64,000 nucleotides of DNA from Icerya purchasi. Lineage: Eukaryota > Arthropoda > Insecta > Hemiptera > Monophlebidae. Below are positions 24,972-36,669 of the stretch, piece by piece. The first letter of the stretch is position 1. Every line of letters starts with the position of its first letter. The DNA lies in contig CM077115.1 in NCBI GenBank assembly GCA_039619475.1, positions 494,347,352 through 494,411,351 on the forward strand, written 5' to 3'. The notes under the pieces are model-generated. The model saw nothing but the letters and a program-made list of their open reading frames with translations. It searched no databases and was not told where the DNA came from. A program made the translations under genes and the position numbers.

Positions 24972-25620
24972 TTTTACAGAAAAATAACATATCTTGTAAA
25001 ATAGAATTTTCAATATTTGCTACCGGGAGTGTTATTTGTACTCAAATTTGAAATCCTTACTCAACTACTCTAGTTTGCTATTGTGGTGATAAATTTTAAT
25101 TTTAATAAAATGCTCTAGACGGAGAAGTCGGCAGATATGAATGAATATGTGTTCACACTGAAATATGTAATTATGGGAAATCATTACCGTGAGAATAACT
25201 CGGGGACGGCCTCTTCAAAATGATGGCTGTTTTTCTGTTGAGCGAAAGGTTTTGTTAGATCACGGCAGACAGGTTATAGAAAGACCGCGATATTTTCCGC
25301 TAAATGTGAAATGCGGAGACCATTTTCTGTTGGACGGTAATAAACATGTTTCCCAAGGGGGGGGGGGGAGAAAAAATCTCTTTACATAATTGTGAAATCC
25401 GCGTAAAATAGAATTTTTTTTCTTAATTTCCATATACAGATTTAAATGGGTATTAATACACGGACAATGCCGCGGGTAACGGCTGCTATAATTATTATAA
25501 AATGTTCTAATTTAAATAAATAAATAAAATGTTCTTAAAATTAGTCTTGTATATAAATGTAAATAAATTTAATATATACTATATTAAGCGAAAATGAAAA
25601 TTTTCCATTCGACTTTAAAA
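24972..25620. other. Spacer with a tail-only insertion and a G run
   Basis: No gene. Contains a run of 12 G at 25357-25368 and the short duplication-flanked TAAA tract listed separately. Confidence 0.5.
25499..25535 (+). mobile_element. Possible tail-only retrotransposon insertion
   Basis: A 17-nt AATTTAAATAAATAAAT tract (25509-25525) is flanked by a perfect 10-bp direct repeat AAAATGTTCT (25499-25508 and 25526-25535). This is what a LINE insertion truncated down to its TAAA tail would leave. The tails of LINEs at 46066-46087 and 48322-48344 in this window have the same TAAA unit. Confidence 0.45.
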
Positions 25621-26640
25621 ACTAACTCACCTGTGTGTTCATTACAACGCCGACAACAAACGGCTGCAAAACGTGCCTCTGACGATTCCGGGCAAATGTT
25701 CTGATTTGCAAACGCGAAAACATGTGTTTACTTTTTTATTAGGTAAAATTTAATCGGTTTTTGGCCGCTCGGCTAATTGCTGCACGGTCTGAATTAAGCG
25801 GAGGAATTTTCGGGACCGAAATAATAATAATACATTCTTCGTTCTCGGCGAAAGAAACGGGGGAGTATGGTCGGATAATTTTGAGAGCAATTGTTTCCGA
25901 GTCATTTGAATGAAAGGTTAAACGTCGAATTGCGTCATTATCCGAAGAAGGCGGCAAATAATGTTTTACATCATTGACAGTAATTTACTGAGGCAGCGCA
26001 GGAGGATGGTCGTTTGGTCTCCGAGCATCGGCCTTCGGCTCTATTTGGCAAAATAATTGCTAGCCATTTGTTCCGAATCGGACGTGCTCCCTGTTCGCGA
26101 CCAACTCGCATTCTTTATGGGCAACGCGAAATTTCCTGTAGCAGATCATGTCTGGAAATTTCGGGGGTTAAAAAATGAAACAGCCTCGAACAAAGAACGG
26201 TAGCGGCTGCTTTATTATTAATTTCGTTCGTGACGGTGGCGGTGGGAACTAATAGGCGGGCAGGGAGAGAAGAGTGACGTATTATAAGTGTTAATTGAAA
26301 ACTTTTGATGAAATTCCAGCGAACGCTGATGAAATACTGACAGTAAAAACGAACGACTCCGCCGGGATGAGACGGATATGTTCGACACGACTATCTCCAT
26401 CATCCGCGCGCCGTCGCTAATAACGCCGTTTAGTGAATTTTAAATTCCTGCGCGCCACGGTGCTCTCTAATTAAATCTCTATCTCCATCCTTTTTCATTA
26501 CCTTTGCTGGTTTTTCGTTTTTTTCTTTTCGCTTTTTCTTCGGGGGCTATTATTCTACTCCAGTACTCTATCAGCTTTTTACTGCTTAGCGAAAAATAGT
26601 ACTAGGCATTTTGTTGTCGCTTCGTTTTGTTTTAATTTTT
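25621..26640. other. GC-richer non-coding island 5
   Basis: Raised GC and CpG, no recognised transposon, only short frames without domains. Contains ATAATTG in a GC-rich setting at about 26053-26059. Confidence 0.3.
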
Positions 26641-26903
26641 TCGCGTTCTTTTAAGGGAAATCGAATAAAAGAAAATTGATAGCAGTTTCGTTGCAGCTTC
26701 TAAAGGTAAATGTTTACCGGATTATATTTCGAGAACTGTTGCCGAGTCTTACAAATTATAAAATGAAGTATAGAAAACAAAACTATACCGCTTCGTCCAA
26801 GGTGATGTGTACATTCGTAATAACATATCGATTAATTTTCTTTAATTAAAAAAAGTCGATTTTACCTCACCTTTCTGGTTTCAATGTAAAAAAAGAAAAA
26901 AAA

Positions 26904-27047
26904 AAAACCTTTAGGAAAACCTTTAAGAAAAACTTTAAGAAAAACTTTATGAAAATCTTTAGTAAAACCTTTAGTAACACTTTTAGGAAAACGTTTAGTA
27001 ACACCGTTAGGAAAACGTTTAGTAACACCGTTAGGAAAACCTCTAGG
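26904..27047 (+). repeat. Minisatellite, 12 copies of a 12-bp unit
   Basis: Exactly twelve 12-bp units in register, consensus AAAACCTTTAGG, with variants such as AAAACGTTTAGT and AACACCGTTAGG. The last part shows a higher-order 24-bp period (AAAACGTTTAGT followed by AACACCGTTAGG, twice perfectly). A poly-T tract follows at once. Because 12 is divisible by 3 the plus strand reads as a repeating KTFSNTFR-like peptide, but there is no reason to think it is translated. Confidence 0.95.
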
Positions 27048-30000
27048 ATTTTTTTTTTTTATTTTATTTTCGCTTACCGTTTAAATTTTGCCAGAGAGAA
27101 AATGTCTTTCCCAGCTTGTGATTTCCCGGTTCGTTTGTAGCAGTAAAAATCGAAATAAAATGATCATTTTTCGTTCCGTGATGATCTGTTGACTTTATTT
27201 AAACGGCACAAAGCGATGTAATAAAAGGCTTGGTTTCACCGTCCGTACGAAATGTTCGTAACATCATTTAAAAAATATATTCGGCTCATGTAATTATTAT
27301 AGATATTAATATTTGCGTTAGTATTCTTAAAATTTCGTCTACGTAAATATCCTCAAATTTCATCACTTGTACTAAACCCACGCCAATGGGGGGGGGGGGT
27401 TGATGGCCTATCTGGTTTTGTTTGGGCTTAGGTTAAATCGATTTCATTGGCTAATTATTATCTACCTATCCTGGATAATTAAAATTAACCGGAATTAATA
27501 AAAATAAAACGTTAAAAAAAGGTAACTAATGTCTGAGAGGAGAAAATTGAATAAAACTGAAAACTATGCAGTAATCTGCCGAACAATGAATTTAACAGAG
27601 CGATATAACAAAAAAGGGTGCATTAAAAAAAAAAGAAAAAAAAACGAGATAGAGAAGATACTAAATGACTGTGAGGTCTCTGAAGATTAAAATTCTTCCA
27701 TCATCAAACTGACTAGAGTTGAATAAAAAATGATTAATGTCTTCTCCGAAATTAAGTATCTATAATAGGCGTCCCGACCTAAACAGTACTCCTACCCTGT
27801 GTCGTGTCCGTTGGAAATGTTTAAATCATACGATGTTCAACGGGTGGTGGATATCTGCACCGATCAAATTAATCGGAAATGAAGCAAGACAATTAACGAA
27901 ATAAACTAGATGTTAATATAATTTACGCGCAAACGCACCCTCTCTCAAAGATGTGTAATTAACGGAAACACATGAATTAATTGTTTTTTTTATACCACGG
28001 TGCCCCCCAGGAGAATGTGACAAAACTCGATGACCCTTATTTTTTTTTTTTTAAATTCTTGAACAGCAGCTGCGTACTTGAACATACTGCAGATACAAGA
28101 GAGAATAGTAACAAATTTCCCGTTCTGGACACAGTGTAAAACATTTTGCATCAAGAATTTCAGTCGTAAGAGTAGCAGTTTCTAAATTGTTAATGGATTA
28201 TGGAGAAATAAATTCTGTTTCGACGGGACACTTCCTATTAGATCGATCAAACTTAATCTGTACTGACCGATAAATAGGATATAATAAACAATTAAATATT
28301 TTTCAACTTTTAAATATTATCAGTTCGAGGTGATAGAATACATTGAGAACAAAATATAGCGGACAAACCTCTAAATATTGCGTAGCTGCGTTTAATTATT
28401 TACGGATGTCGAATATGTATAATTGCGATAAAGCTTAATCGAAAATTCTGTCGGTTAAAAAATATTTCGCAGTTCATAGGTAAACTGTAAGGGCCGATTC
28501 TGACCCAGTATGATTATCGGGAACCTCTGAATCGCAGTGCTTAGACAAAAGTTCTAGAGTTTCAATTTTAAAAACAATTCCAATATAATCCCGAAAGCGT
28601 AATAAGTGTTTGTGAGTTTTAAGAACTTTGTCAAATACGGGTTTTAGACAGTCCTTTTCGTTAAGAAATCGCGATCCGATCTTTTTTATTACCCCGACTA
28701 GACTGCCAGATGGTATGTTGCAAATCGTTCTTTATACTCTCGCCGAATTTTAACGTAGCTGCTGCACTAAATATCGATAATCCTCTCGACAAGTGAGGAA
28801 ACACAGCTTTTTGAACTGCACAATTTTCATTTTTGTCTGTTTTTCATAGAGTATCTTTTCACTTTTGTTTTTCGCATTATTTGCCTCTCCGCTGTTAAAG
28901 GCACTTTTTTAGTACGTCTGCTGTTAATGATTGTGGGGCCGAATTCACCTTTCTCAACCGCTGATCGAATTTCAGATATTTATCCAATTTCAAAATGCCA
29001 ACATTTACGACGAATCAAAAATCATTCGCACGTTTGGCTGTATTTTTTTTTTTTAATTAACCGCGCAAAAAAGACCGTGAATTTAGGCAAAATCACTTCG
29101 GCAAAGGTCTGACGCCGTACCGAGAAAAAAACCCATTAATAATGGAAAAAGCGGAACACTAAAAAGACAGCTACATAAATCAGGAATGACGTAATAGAAG
29201 TTTCGATCGATTTGACTACATTACGGTATTGTCCGATAGTAATTAGATTTAAATATTTCGAGATAGTTACGTAAATACATAAACTGCCGGGGCTGGCGGT
29301 CTAAGTATTTCAACCAGCTCATTCTGTACAGATTTACTACTATTCCTTCAGTTGTTAATCTTTATATTGTTTACATTATCGCCCATTCTATTATAAGATG
29401 GAAGTACCAGCAGTCGTATCTGCAGTATAGTGGTCGCAGTTGTTTTGATAGGATATTAAACGAAAAATCGAGACTTCAATCAACCGTCTGTTCACAGTAC
29501 GAAAAGAAGACAAGGGAGCTACGCCGATAATATAGCTCTATTCTATGCGTATAGCGCGTAAAAGATTATAATCGCTTACGAGAGAATTGTTTTTGGCGTC
29601 TGGCAGGGTAAGTCCCGAAGTTATATATGTTTCTTGACAGAGCGTTTTAATTGTGATTTATGTGCACAGTTCCAAATTTATGTGTTAAATTGTTTACGGG
29701 ATTATTATTATTTGACTTTTTGATGTTTCCACAACATCTTGTGAAGATTTCGTACTTTACGTGTGTGTGTGTCTTGGAAAAACGGAAAAAACGATTGAGC
29801 GCTTTGATACGAAAAACACAGAAGCGTGAAACACGTTATTTTCAGGATAACATAAATGTTATAATTATATAGACACTGTTTAATAGAAAAAAATTACAGT
29901 AACATACCACACCTATCACGCATCACGAAAATTAATTACCGACAAAACCGACAAACGTGTTTCACGGTACAAAAAAAAAAAAAAAAAGAAAAAACGCAAA

Positions 30001-30365
30001 TTTTTTACTTGCATTTTTTTTTATATTTAAAACTTTTTGAATCAAAAACGGCTCAAAGCTACTCTTATCGCTTCCATTGCTACGATTCATAACGCTATCC
30101 CAAAATACATTTTTTTTTTTTTTTTGTACGATCGCCAGTCCACACTTTGTTAGACTAGTTGAGGATAAAAATTTTTGCAAAGTAACGAAAGTTGGAAGCG
30201 TACTATTTAACGAAAATGCGAATGTCCTATCAGTTTCAATATGTCGGCTAGATATAATTCTTATAAAAATTTCTAACTTGAATAAATGCACAATTATTAA
30301 GTGCGGATAAATATTTATTTTTGTTTATTTGTCCCTCCAACTGCTTTACACACACTATGCCAAAG
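27048..30365. other. AT-rich spacer, nothing recognised
   Basis: No supported gene or element. Includes a run of 12 G at 27388-27399, a small (TG)n at 29760-29772 and poly-A/T tracts at 29970-29987 and 30109-30125. Overlapping short frames on both strands near 29962-30310 are low in complexity. Confidence 0.5.
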
Positions 30366-30369
30366 AAGT

Positions 30370-30755
30370 GTATTTTTTTTTTTGTGGGCGCGCCAGCGGC
30401 ATTGACCCAACAACAGGAAAACTAAACTAAAAAACTAAATAACTAGGCGGTCCGAAATGGACGCAACAAAGGACAGCAGTGCGGACACCGCATAAGATGA
30501 AGGAAAGGAGAAGATAAGAGTTATAGGGAGTAGGGAGACCTAATGACAAGAGCTGGCTGTATAAAAGGGATAGTTCATTAAGAAAAGCGGGACACTCGAA
30601 GAAAACGTGATCATCATCACATGTACGAGGAGGATCACAATCGTGAAGAGAACAATAAGGAGAAGGCGACAGAGCAAATCGAAAGCGAGAGGAGGGGAGG
30701 AGAGAATGATTGATCCGGAGAAAAAAAGTGTATCTTCTGACACGAGTATATAACT
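30370..30755 (-). mobile_element. R1/Jockey-type LINE, 5'-truncated 3' end
   Basis: On the minus strand a single frame (about 30752 to 30427, TAG stop) reads LRINHSLLPSSRFRFALSPS, then DDDHVFFECPAF, then LLSLGLPTPYNSYLL. The 3' UTR is only about 50 nt and ends CAATGCCGCTGGCGCGCCC followed by CAC and a poly-A tail, which reads on the plus strand as poly-T at 30371-30380. The terminus is nearly identical to that at 63300-63346. LRINHSLLP corresponds to the segment after the RNase H domain, and H-x4-C to the closing cysteine motif. RT, endonuclease and RNase H are absent, so this is a dead-on-arrival copy. Confidence 0.85.
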
Positions 30756-31089
30756 AAACGTTATACCTTTTTTTTTTTTTAATTTTTTGTAGAGGCCTTA
30801 ACTTTTTCCATCAGAGCTGATTTACTTACCTCCTAATATTTTATTTAACAACTTACTTTTTTGTTCTCAAACACCGAAGCCAACTGCGTTATCGATAGGG
30901 CAACTACCATGATACATCATTACTAAATCACATTGCAAATTAGTATCAATTTCAGCAACGCTTATTACAGCGTATACGCCGTGTATTCACTGGACGAGTT
31001 TTGTTTTGTAATACAGAAGTGCTACCACGTGGAAATTGTGTGCCTATAGAACAATAAATAATCTACAAGACGCAGCTACGTTGGATAAT
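30756..31089. other. Spacer between two LINE remnants
   Basis: Nothing recognised. The last part (31020-31089) may belong to the LINE that becomes recognisable at 31090, but no conserved block could be read. Confidence 0.4.
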
Positions 31090-31439
31090 TGTGCGTATGG
31101 AAAATTCAAGGATACCCAAAATATGGGGAGAACTTGTTATTGGTAAAAGGAAGAAAGCAAGATCTCAAAGACCCATCAAAGACCAAATTATGGATTTGAT
31201 GAAATTTTCCGAGATTGGAAACAGAAAAAAAACATTGGAGAGATTTATGTTCCGAAAAACTTGATAAAATTGGGGAAAATAGGAAAAATGCGATCAAGAC
31301 ACGTTTAAGATCGGTACAAACACCAGCAACATGTTCCATTTGCGGGCTTGTCTGCAGAGCATGGTTTCGTGCACATGAGAACACACTTGTAAAGTTTACG
31401 AAGTGCGTAAGACTAACTGGGATACGAGTGTCCGTCTAA
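31090..31439 (+). pseudogene. LINE ORF2 C-terminus with zinc-finger-like end
   Basis: The frame from 31091 reads VRMENSRIPKIWGELVIGKRKKARSQRPIKDQIMDLMKF. A +1 frameshift in the A run near 31226-31232 leads into KKHWRDLCSEKLDK..., ending ATCSICGLVCRAWFRAHE before the stop at 31437-31439. The order R-M-x2-SRIPK...GEL..GKR, K..KD...., W and finally CxxCgxxC...H is the C-terminal end of a LINE polyprotein family common in invertebrates, whose last residues form a C2H2-like finger. The GRP block after GKR is degraded. RT and endonuclease are not present upstream. I cannot fix the clade. Confidence 0.7.
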
Positions 31440-33955
31440 TTATAAGTAAACATTCGTTAAAAGTCTTTAAATGCGCCTAATCGCCCCAAGCATTCTTTTC
31501 AGCGTTTTTACGAGTTCCAAGCGTCGCTTTATTTCAGTTTAACCAGTTAGTTATTATCGGCTATTAGTTGTTTTTCTTCTTTTTTTTTTTTCTATATTAC
31601 TGTGTTGTTTTTTTTTTTACTTTATGTTTTACATAGAAAATTTCGTAAAATTGAAAAATACACATAAATATTCGATGCTGACAAATTTCTTTGATGTTTG
31701 TGGAATTACTTCATCGTTTTGTCAATAGATGGCGTTTCTGCACTTTTAACAAAAACTCAATCGCGAATTTAAAAAAAAAGGTACTGCTCAACATTTTTAA
31801 TTAAAATTACTTTTCGTTGGCAGATCAGCTGAAAATGTTTCAGTTATTTTCCAGTTAACATACGAATTACATCGAAGTTTATGAAACAATTTCCTAGTTT
31901 TCACTCTTTTAACAAAGATGGCGCTGCTGAGGTCGCATGCCGAGTTAATGTATATTTATAGCTTTTTAGAATTTACTAATACGGATGAAATATAAAGTCA
32001 ACGTGTGTCTTATATGTGGAAAAACTGAGGATTTCGTTAAATATCAAAACATATACGCGGGAAATAGATCAAATTGGGTGGGGATACATTAAATGTAAAA
32101 TTTACACGCTTCTTCATCCTGCGAGAGCGCGGGGAATTTAGACTTCTACATCGTTTAAAATCGTATCGGTATCATTGAAAAAGTATCATTTAACAGTTTT
32201 GACCGTAATTTCGTTATAGAACCATTTGAAAGGATATATGTACATCAGCAGAGAGAGGGAGAGATTATTAATTTTCGCGATATTTTATTATTTTGAGAAA
32301 TTGTTCTTTTCCCGTAATTAGTATTAAAATGATACTTTAGGGAGGGGAAAAAAAAAAATACACGTCTATGAAAACATAAATACTACAATTTCCGACCGAC
32401 GCACGATAGCAGCAAATTAAAATTATCGAAACAAAAATATGCAATATTATTCAATAATTCAGGTCTATAATCGATTCATATTTAAAATGTAATGGTAAAA
32501 GCGATGCGAACAGAAAAATTATAAAATAAATAAATTGTAATTATATTATTCGAAATAATCGCGTAGTAACTCGATGTATTAAGCTCTATATATTCACCCA
32601 CAATGTTTCTGCAAATTAGCAACAAGCTCTTAATTATTTTAATAATTTCAACATCGGTTTCGGTGTTATTGTTGATGCTACGTTTTTTGATTACTTACTT
32701 TATACTTCCGAATACTATAAATTATCTTTTCGTTCTGAAACTTATTTACCGCATGTTTTACAGACTATCCGGAACTGTTCAATTTATTATTACGTCCATT
32801 TCTTCGAGTTATTAATGTTTTCGGTTTGTTACATAAATTGTTAATAGCACTATTATTTTAATATCATTGTGATTAAAAATAACACTTGGTAATTTTACAT
32901 ACAAATGCGGGATGTACACTGCAAGCTTTAACCGGGGATATTTTAAAATTTTTATAAAATTAATATTTAAATTAAATTATTCTTTATATAGCTTCTTTAT
33001 ATTTTAATAAAAATTTAATATTTTTTCGTTGTTAACGATGGTTTTTTTTTTAATCTATATTTATAATAACTGTGTGAATGATTAGGATATTTTTTAATAG
33101 TAATTATATGTCGAATCCCGAACGATTCTTTTCAGTTGACATTTTTGAAACATTTCGAAAGACCAAGTTTAGCTTTCGATCAAGTTCGAATCAGTTTCGG
33201 GTTTTAGTACTTTTAGCTACTTGCGAAATTTGGCTAAAAGATATAATTTCGACTGAAACATAAAATGAATTTAAATAATATAACTAGGGTAATAAAGACT
33301 TTTTTTTTTTTTAAATTTGTATATTAATTTTCTTTTCATTCCTGTCCTGTCCACAGCGACAAATTACCATACAAAAACCTTCAACGTTCTCGGACGAATA
33401 CATGTAGAAAAAAATGGAGTTAAAAAATTTCGTGTGAACAAACGAGCCAAGTGAAGTAAATAAAAGCTTCTAATAAACAACGCCCGATAAAAATAAACTG
33501 AAATTTATTTAATTCGAAAATTCCACGCAAATACGATTTTTTTTTTAATCCTTCGAATTTCCTGGTAATCAGTCTAAAAAATCTATAATACGAATTCTCG
33601 CAAATCTGAACAGACAAAAATATCATCGACTGTTTTCAGATGCAAATATCATCGGGAAATAAAAATGATGTATTCTCCAAAAATGTATCTATATTGGGGG
33701 GGGGGGGGAGTCGCATAAATTCTCATGAGCATTAATGATCACAACTTGAATGCGGACAAAGTTGTTTTTCTTATGCATTCGTTAAGTAAGTAATATTACT
33801 GCAATTGTGAGACACTCATAACAGGGAAGTTTTTTTGATTATTAAAATAATCTCGCATTAAGTTTATCGCGACATGTTTCAAGGACCTACTCTGCGAATT
33901 CATGAGAAATACGTGAAATAAATGCAGGGGAGTCGTAAAAACATTTACACCAACA
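31440..33955. other. AT-rich spacer, nothing recognised
   Basis: No gene or element identified. Includes a run of 13 G at 33696-33708 and T tracts near 31577-31591 and 33299-33312. Confidence 0.5.
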
Positions 33956-34880
33956 GTTATCGTAGTCGTTTTATTTGAAACTGCCTCCTTTTTCCGTTAA
34001 TTTCTCCAGACTCGCATATTTCATTTTTAATTTAAAAACCTTTTCGCTCTTTTTTTTTTTTTTCAAACGTGAAAATTATCGAGAACGGAGCGATGTGTTC
34101 TTTCATCGGATTTATCAGAGGGTAATATTAATTGCTGCGGAAAAAGAGGTTTTAATCAGCCCGGGCCGGAATTGGACACGATGATACCGGTACCAGTTTG
34201 TCTTTTGCAGCAATTCGGCAGAATCCAGAGTGCGATATTATTAAACAGAGTCGGTCGTAAACTAAAGGTAATTTACGACTCCCTCGGGAGAATGGCCGAG
34301 TGTAAATCTCATTGTAACAACAACGCTGTGGAAGCGGCGGGCTGGGGAGTGGATTTCGCATAATACAAAAGTGTAACGCCGGTTTATGAGTGAACTTTGA
34401 GCCGAAACCACCGAGACTGGACTTGGGCATGGACACACTATCTGCCTTGCGTGCACTGATAGGCTGCGCACGGATCAAATATAGACACAACAGTTGTGTC
34501 TGGCGTGTACCTATAAAAGTTGGTATCGCCGGCCAGCACTGTATCGCCTGGTTCTCTCGTTATTTACATCGGTTTATACCGGAATACAACCGGACTTTTT
34601 TTCTTCCTTTTCAACTTCGTCACGCACACTAGCCTCCTGCGTTAGCCTTTTCAGTAGCGGCCTATTATTATTATTTGTTCATCAGATCTCGACCAAAAAA
34701 AGCAGAATTCTACACGCTGGAGGCCTATGCGAGCAAGCAGCGGTTTTAAATTATTCAAAAAGCTATTAATCAGTTTGAACACCACCACCGCATGTGTTCG
34801 CGCACAGCTCAGCTGGCGATAAATTATGAATTCCTAATTAGCTGGCCGAAAGAATTACGCGGCCCATGTTCGCACATCTG
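33956..34880. other. GC-richer non-coding island 6
   Basis: Raised GC with a possible core promoter (listed separately). Other motifs in GC-rich context are the E-box CAGCTG at 34810-34815 and TAATTA at 34835-34840, 25 bp apart. Frames on both strands (the longest 112 codons) overlap one another and have no domain, so they are probably chance frames. Confidence 0.35.
34483..34519 (+). promoter_or_regulatory. Palindrome plus TATA box, candidate core promoter
   Basis: A perfect 19-bp palindrome with a one-base centre, AGACACAACAGTTGTGTCT (34483-34501), lies 10 bp upstream of TATAAAAG (34512-34519). TATAAAAG is the optimal metazoan TATA box, and here it sits in GC-rich sequence where it is not expected by base composition. 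The palindrome could bind a dimeric factor; its centre contains CAACAGTTG, an E-box-like core. No transcript or initiator (TCAKT) can be confirmed downstream, so this is a candidate only. Confidence 0.3.
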
Positions 34881-35070
34881 TGAAATTAACTTTTAAACAT
34901 AAATTTTTCGATAGTAGGTCCGCAACTTAACGTATGGTAGGGCTGCAAACGTAATAACAATTGCGAAAGAGAAGAAGTGAACGATCGAAAAACAAAAAAA
35001 AACCTAAAAAGCTTTTTCATCTAAACGGTGGTTTATAAATAATCGGAAATTTCAAAGACTAAATAGATTT
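34881..35070. other. Short AT-rich spacer
   Basis: Lies between the GC-richer island and the hairpin end of repeat copy B. Nothing recognised. Confidence 0.4.
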
Positions 35071-35640
35071 TTAGGATTCCCCCCGTATATTCATATTATG
35101 AAATCCTAATAAAATGGTTCAGAAACGACTAAAAACTGTCAAATAAAAATCAATAACTCACGAGAATCTAAACTTCAAAATTGGATCATAAATTCTAATT
35201 AAAATTCTTTTTAAAACCGTATCTATAACTTTTCGAGATAATCGATTACCCTGGGCGGCAGAAAAAAATAAAAAGGCATGCAGAATATATAATATGAAAT
35301 TTAAAACAACCTCAAAAATCAACCTTAAAAAATTCATAACTACTAAATACCTCATTTAAAGGTGAAATTCGAAATATAAAACAAAACGCAGGAGCTCGAA
35401 AAAAAATTATGGTTAAAAAAATATTTACCCCCTTTCTTTTTGGGCTAAAAATCGCAAAAAAAAAGATGTTCACGCAAGCAATTTAAAAAAGTTAAGCAAA
35501 ACGTATCTGAAACATGTGCATAAAGGTCCGCTGTATAGGAAAACTTTCAAAGTTCGTGCAAAGTTCGAAAAATTACGTGTCTCTCCCTCTTTGCGGCGCG
35601 AAAGATCAGATTTCTTTGTCTTGAATTTAGTATTATGTAA
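35071..35640 (-). repeat. Dispersed hairpin-ended repeat, copy B
   Basis: Reverse-complement match to 24380-24971. The terminal stem is TTAGGATT (35071-35078) pairing with AATCCTAA (35102-35109), with a 23-nt loop against 15 nt in copy A. The loop sequence differs while the stem is kept. A TTTCGGGATA-type block present here (read on the minus strand as ATCTCGAAAAGTTATAGATA) is absent from copy A. The far end of the match is fuzzy, around 35600-35640. Confidence 0.8.
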
Positions 35641-36665
35641 ATGTAAATTATAATTCGACGGAATAATCCTCAACGCATGAAACACCGTGCTTGACTGAAC
35701 TTCGTTTTTTCAAAAGCGATTATAGAATATTTGAAGAAGATATAAACAATGAGATATAAGTGATAACAGATTTTGATGAAAACAGCGCGAGGAATGATAA
35801 GGTGCACCCGGTCATAATAAGATGGTAGTGATGTCTGCAACATCGTACGGTTTAAAAAACATACGCAACAGTGATGGAGGATATATATAGTCACCTAAGA
35901 TTGTCTCATGTTGTTCCGGCAAAAATCAATGTCGTAAATGATATTTGCCCAAAATACGATCTAGAAAGCTTAGTACAGTGCGAAATAGCAGATTTAATTC
36001 TGCGAAAGAAATTGTTCTCAGGGAACGGAATAGGCATGTGATATTTAAGCCGAACATTACAATACATCAAGAACAACAAAATAATGGGTTACAGTAGTTA
36101 TTTATAAACTCAAATGAGGCATATTAAACTGGCAACATACAGCGAAATCCGGAAAACAGCTTTTGAATCATCCCCCAGTATTACGGAACTTTGCCGATTT
36201 CTGCGTGTTTCTATGAAAGGTTAGCAAGTAAAATTTGACTTCCAGCAGCCTCAGTATTAGTCCCGATTGAAACAAGTATTCTTTTACGTCGCAATAGTTT
36301 ATAATTGCGATTTTTTTATTTTTTTTTTTAATGATGTGTTTTTGTTGTTGAAATATAAGAAAACTGTGCAATCCCCAATATTTTAAAAGTAAAGAATCTA
36401 AATTTTAAAAATTGTCAAAATAAGACCGCAATCTAAATTTTTTCCAAAAATTCCTACGGGGTCGATTTTTTTTTTTTAATTGACTTATTTTTACCCGCAA
36501 CACATAGTCAAAATTTCGAAATTTAACAGTCTCAATTTAAGAAAATATGCGCCTAACGCGATAAGGTGGAAAACTGAAATAAAAATTCCACAGAGTGAAT
36601 CGATTTTTTTTCTTTAAATGACGTATTTTCATTTGCTCTATAATATACAAAAAAAAAGTCATATA
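35641..36665. other. Spacer upstream of a LINE
   Basis: No recognisable gene. Part may be the decayed endonuclease region of the LINE that starts to be readable at 36670, but no endonuclease motif could be identified. Confidence 0.4.
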
Positions 36666-36669
36666 ACTT

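Noticed and set aside
24963..24980. Helitron 3' end (hairpin with CTAA) at the end of the hairpin repeat
   Set aside because: The CTAA lies inside the stem rather than about 10 nt after it, and no 5' TC end or A/T insertion site could be defined.
34152..34490. 112-codon minus-strand frame as a gene
   Set aside because: Overlaps several equally long frames on the other strand in a GC-richer block; no domain.
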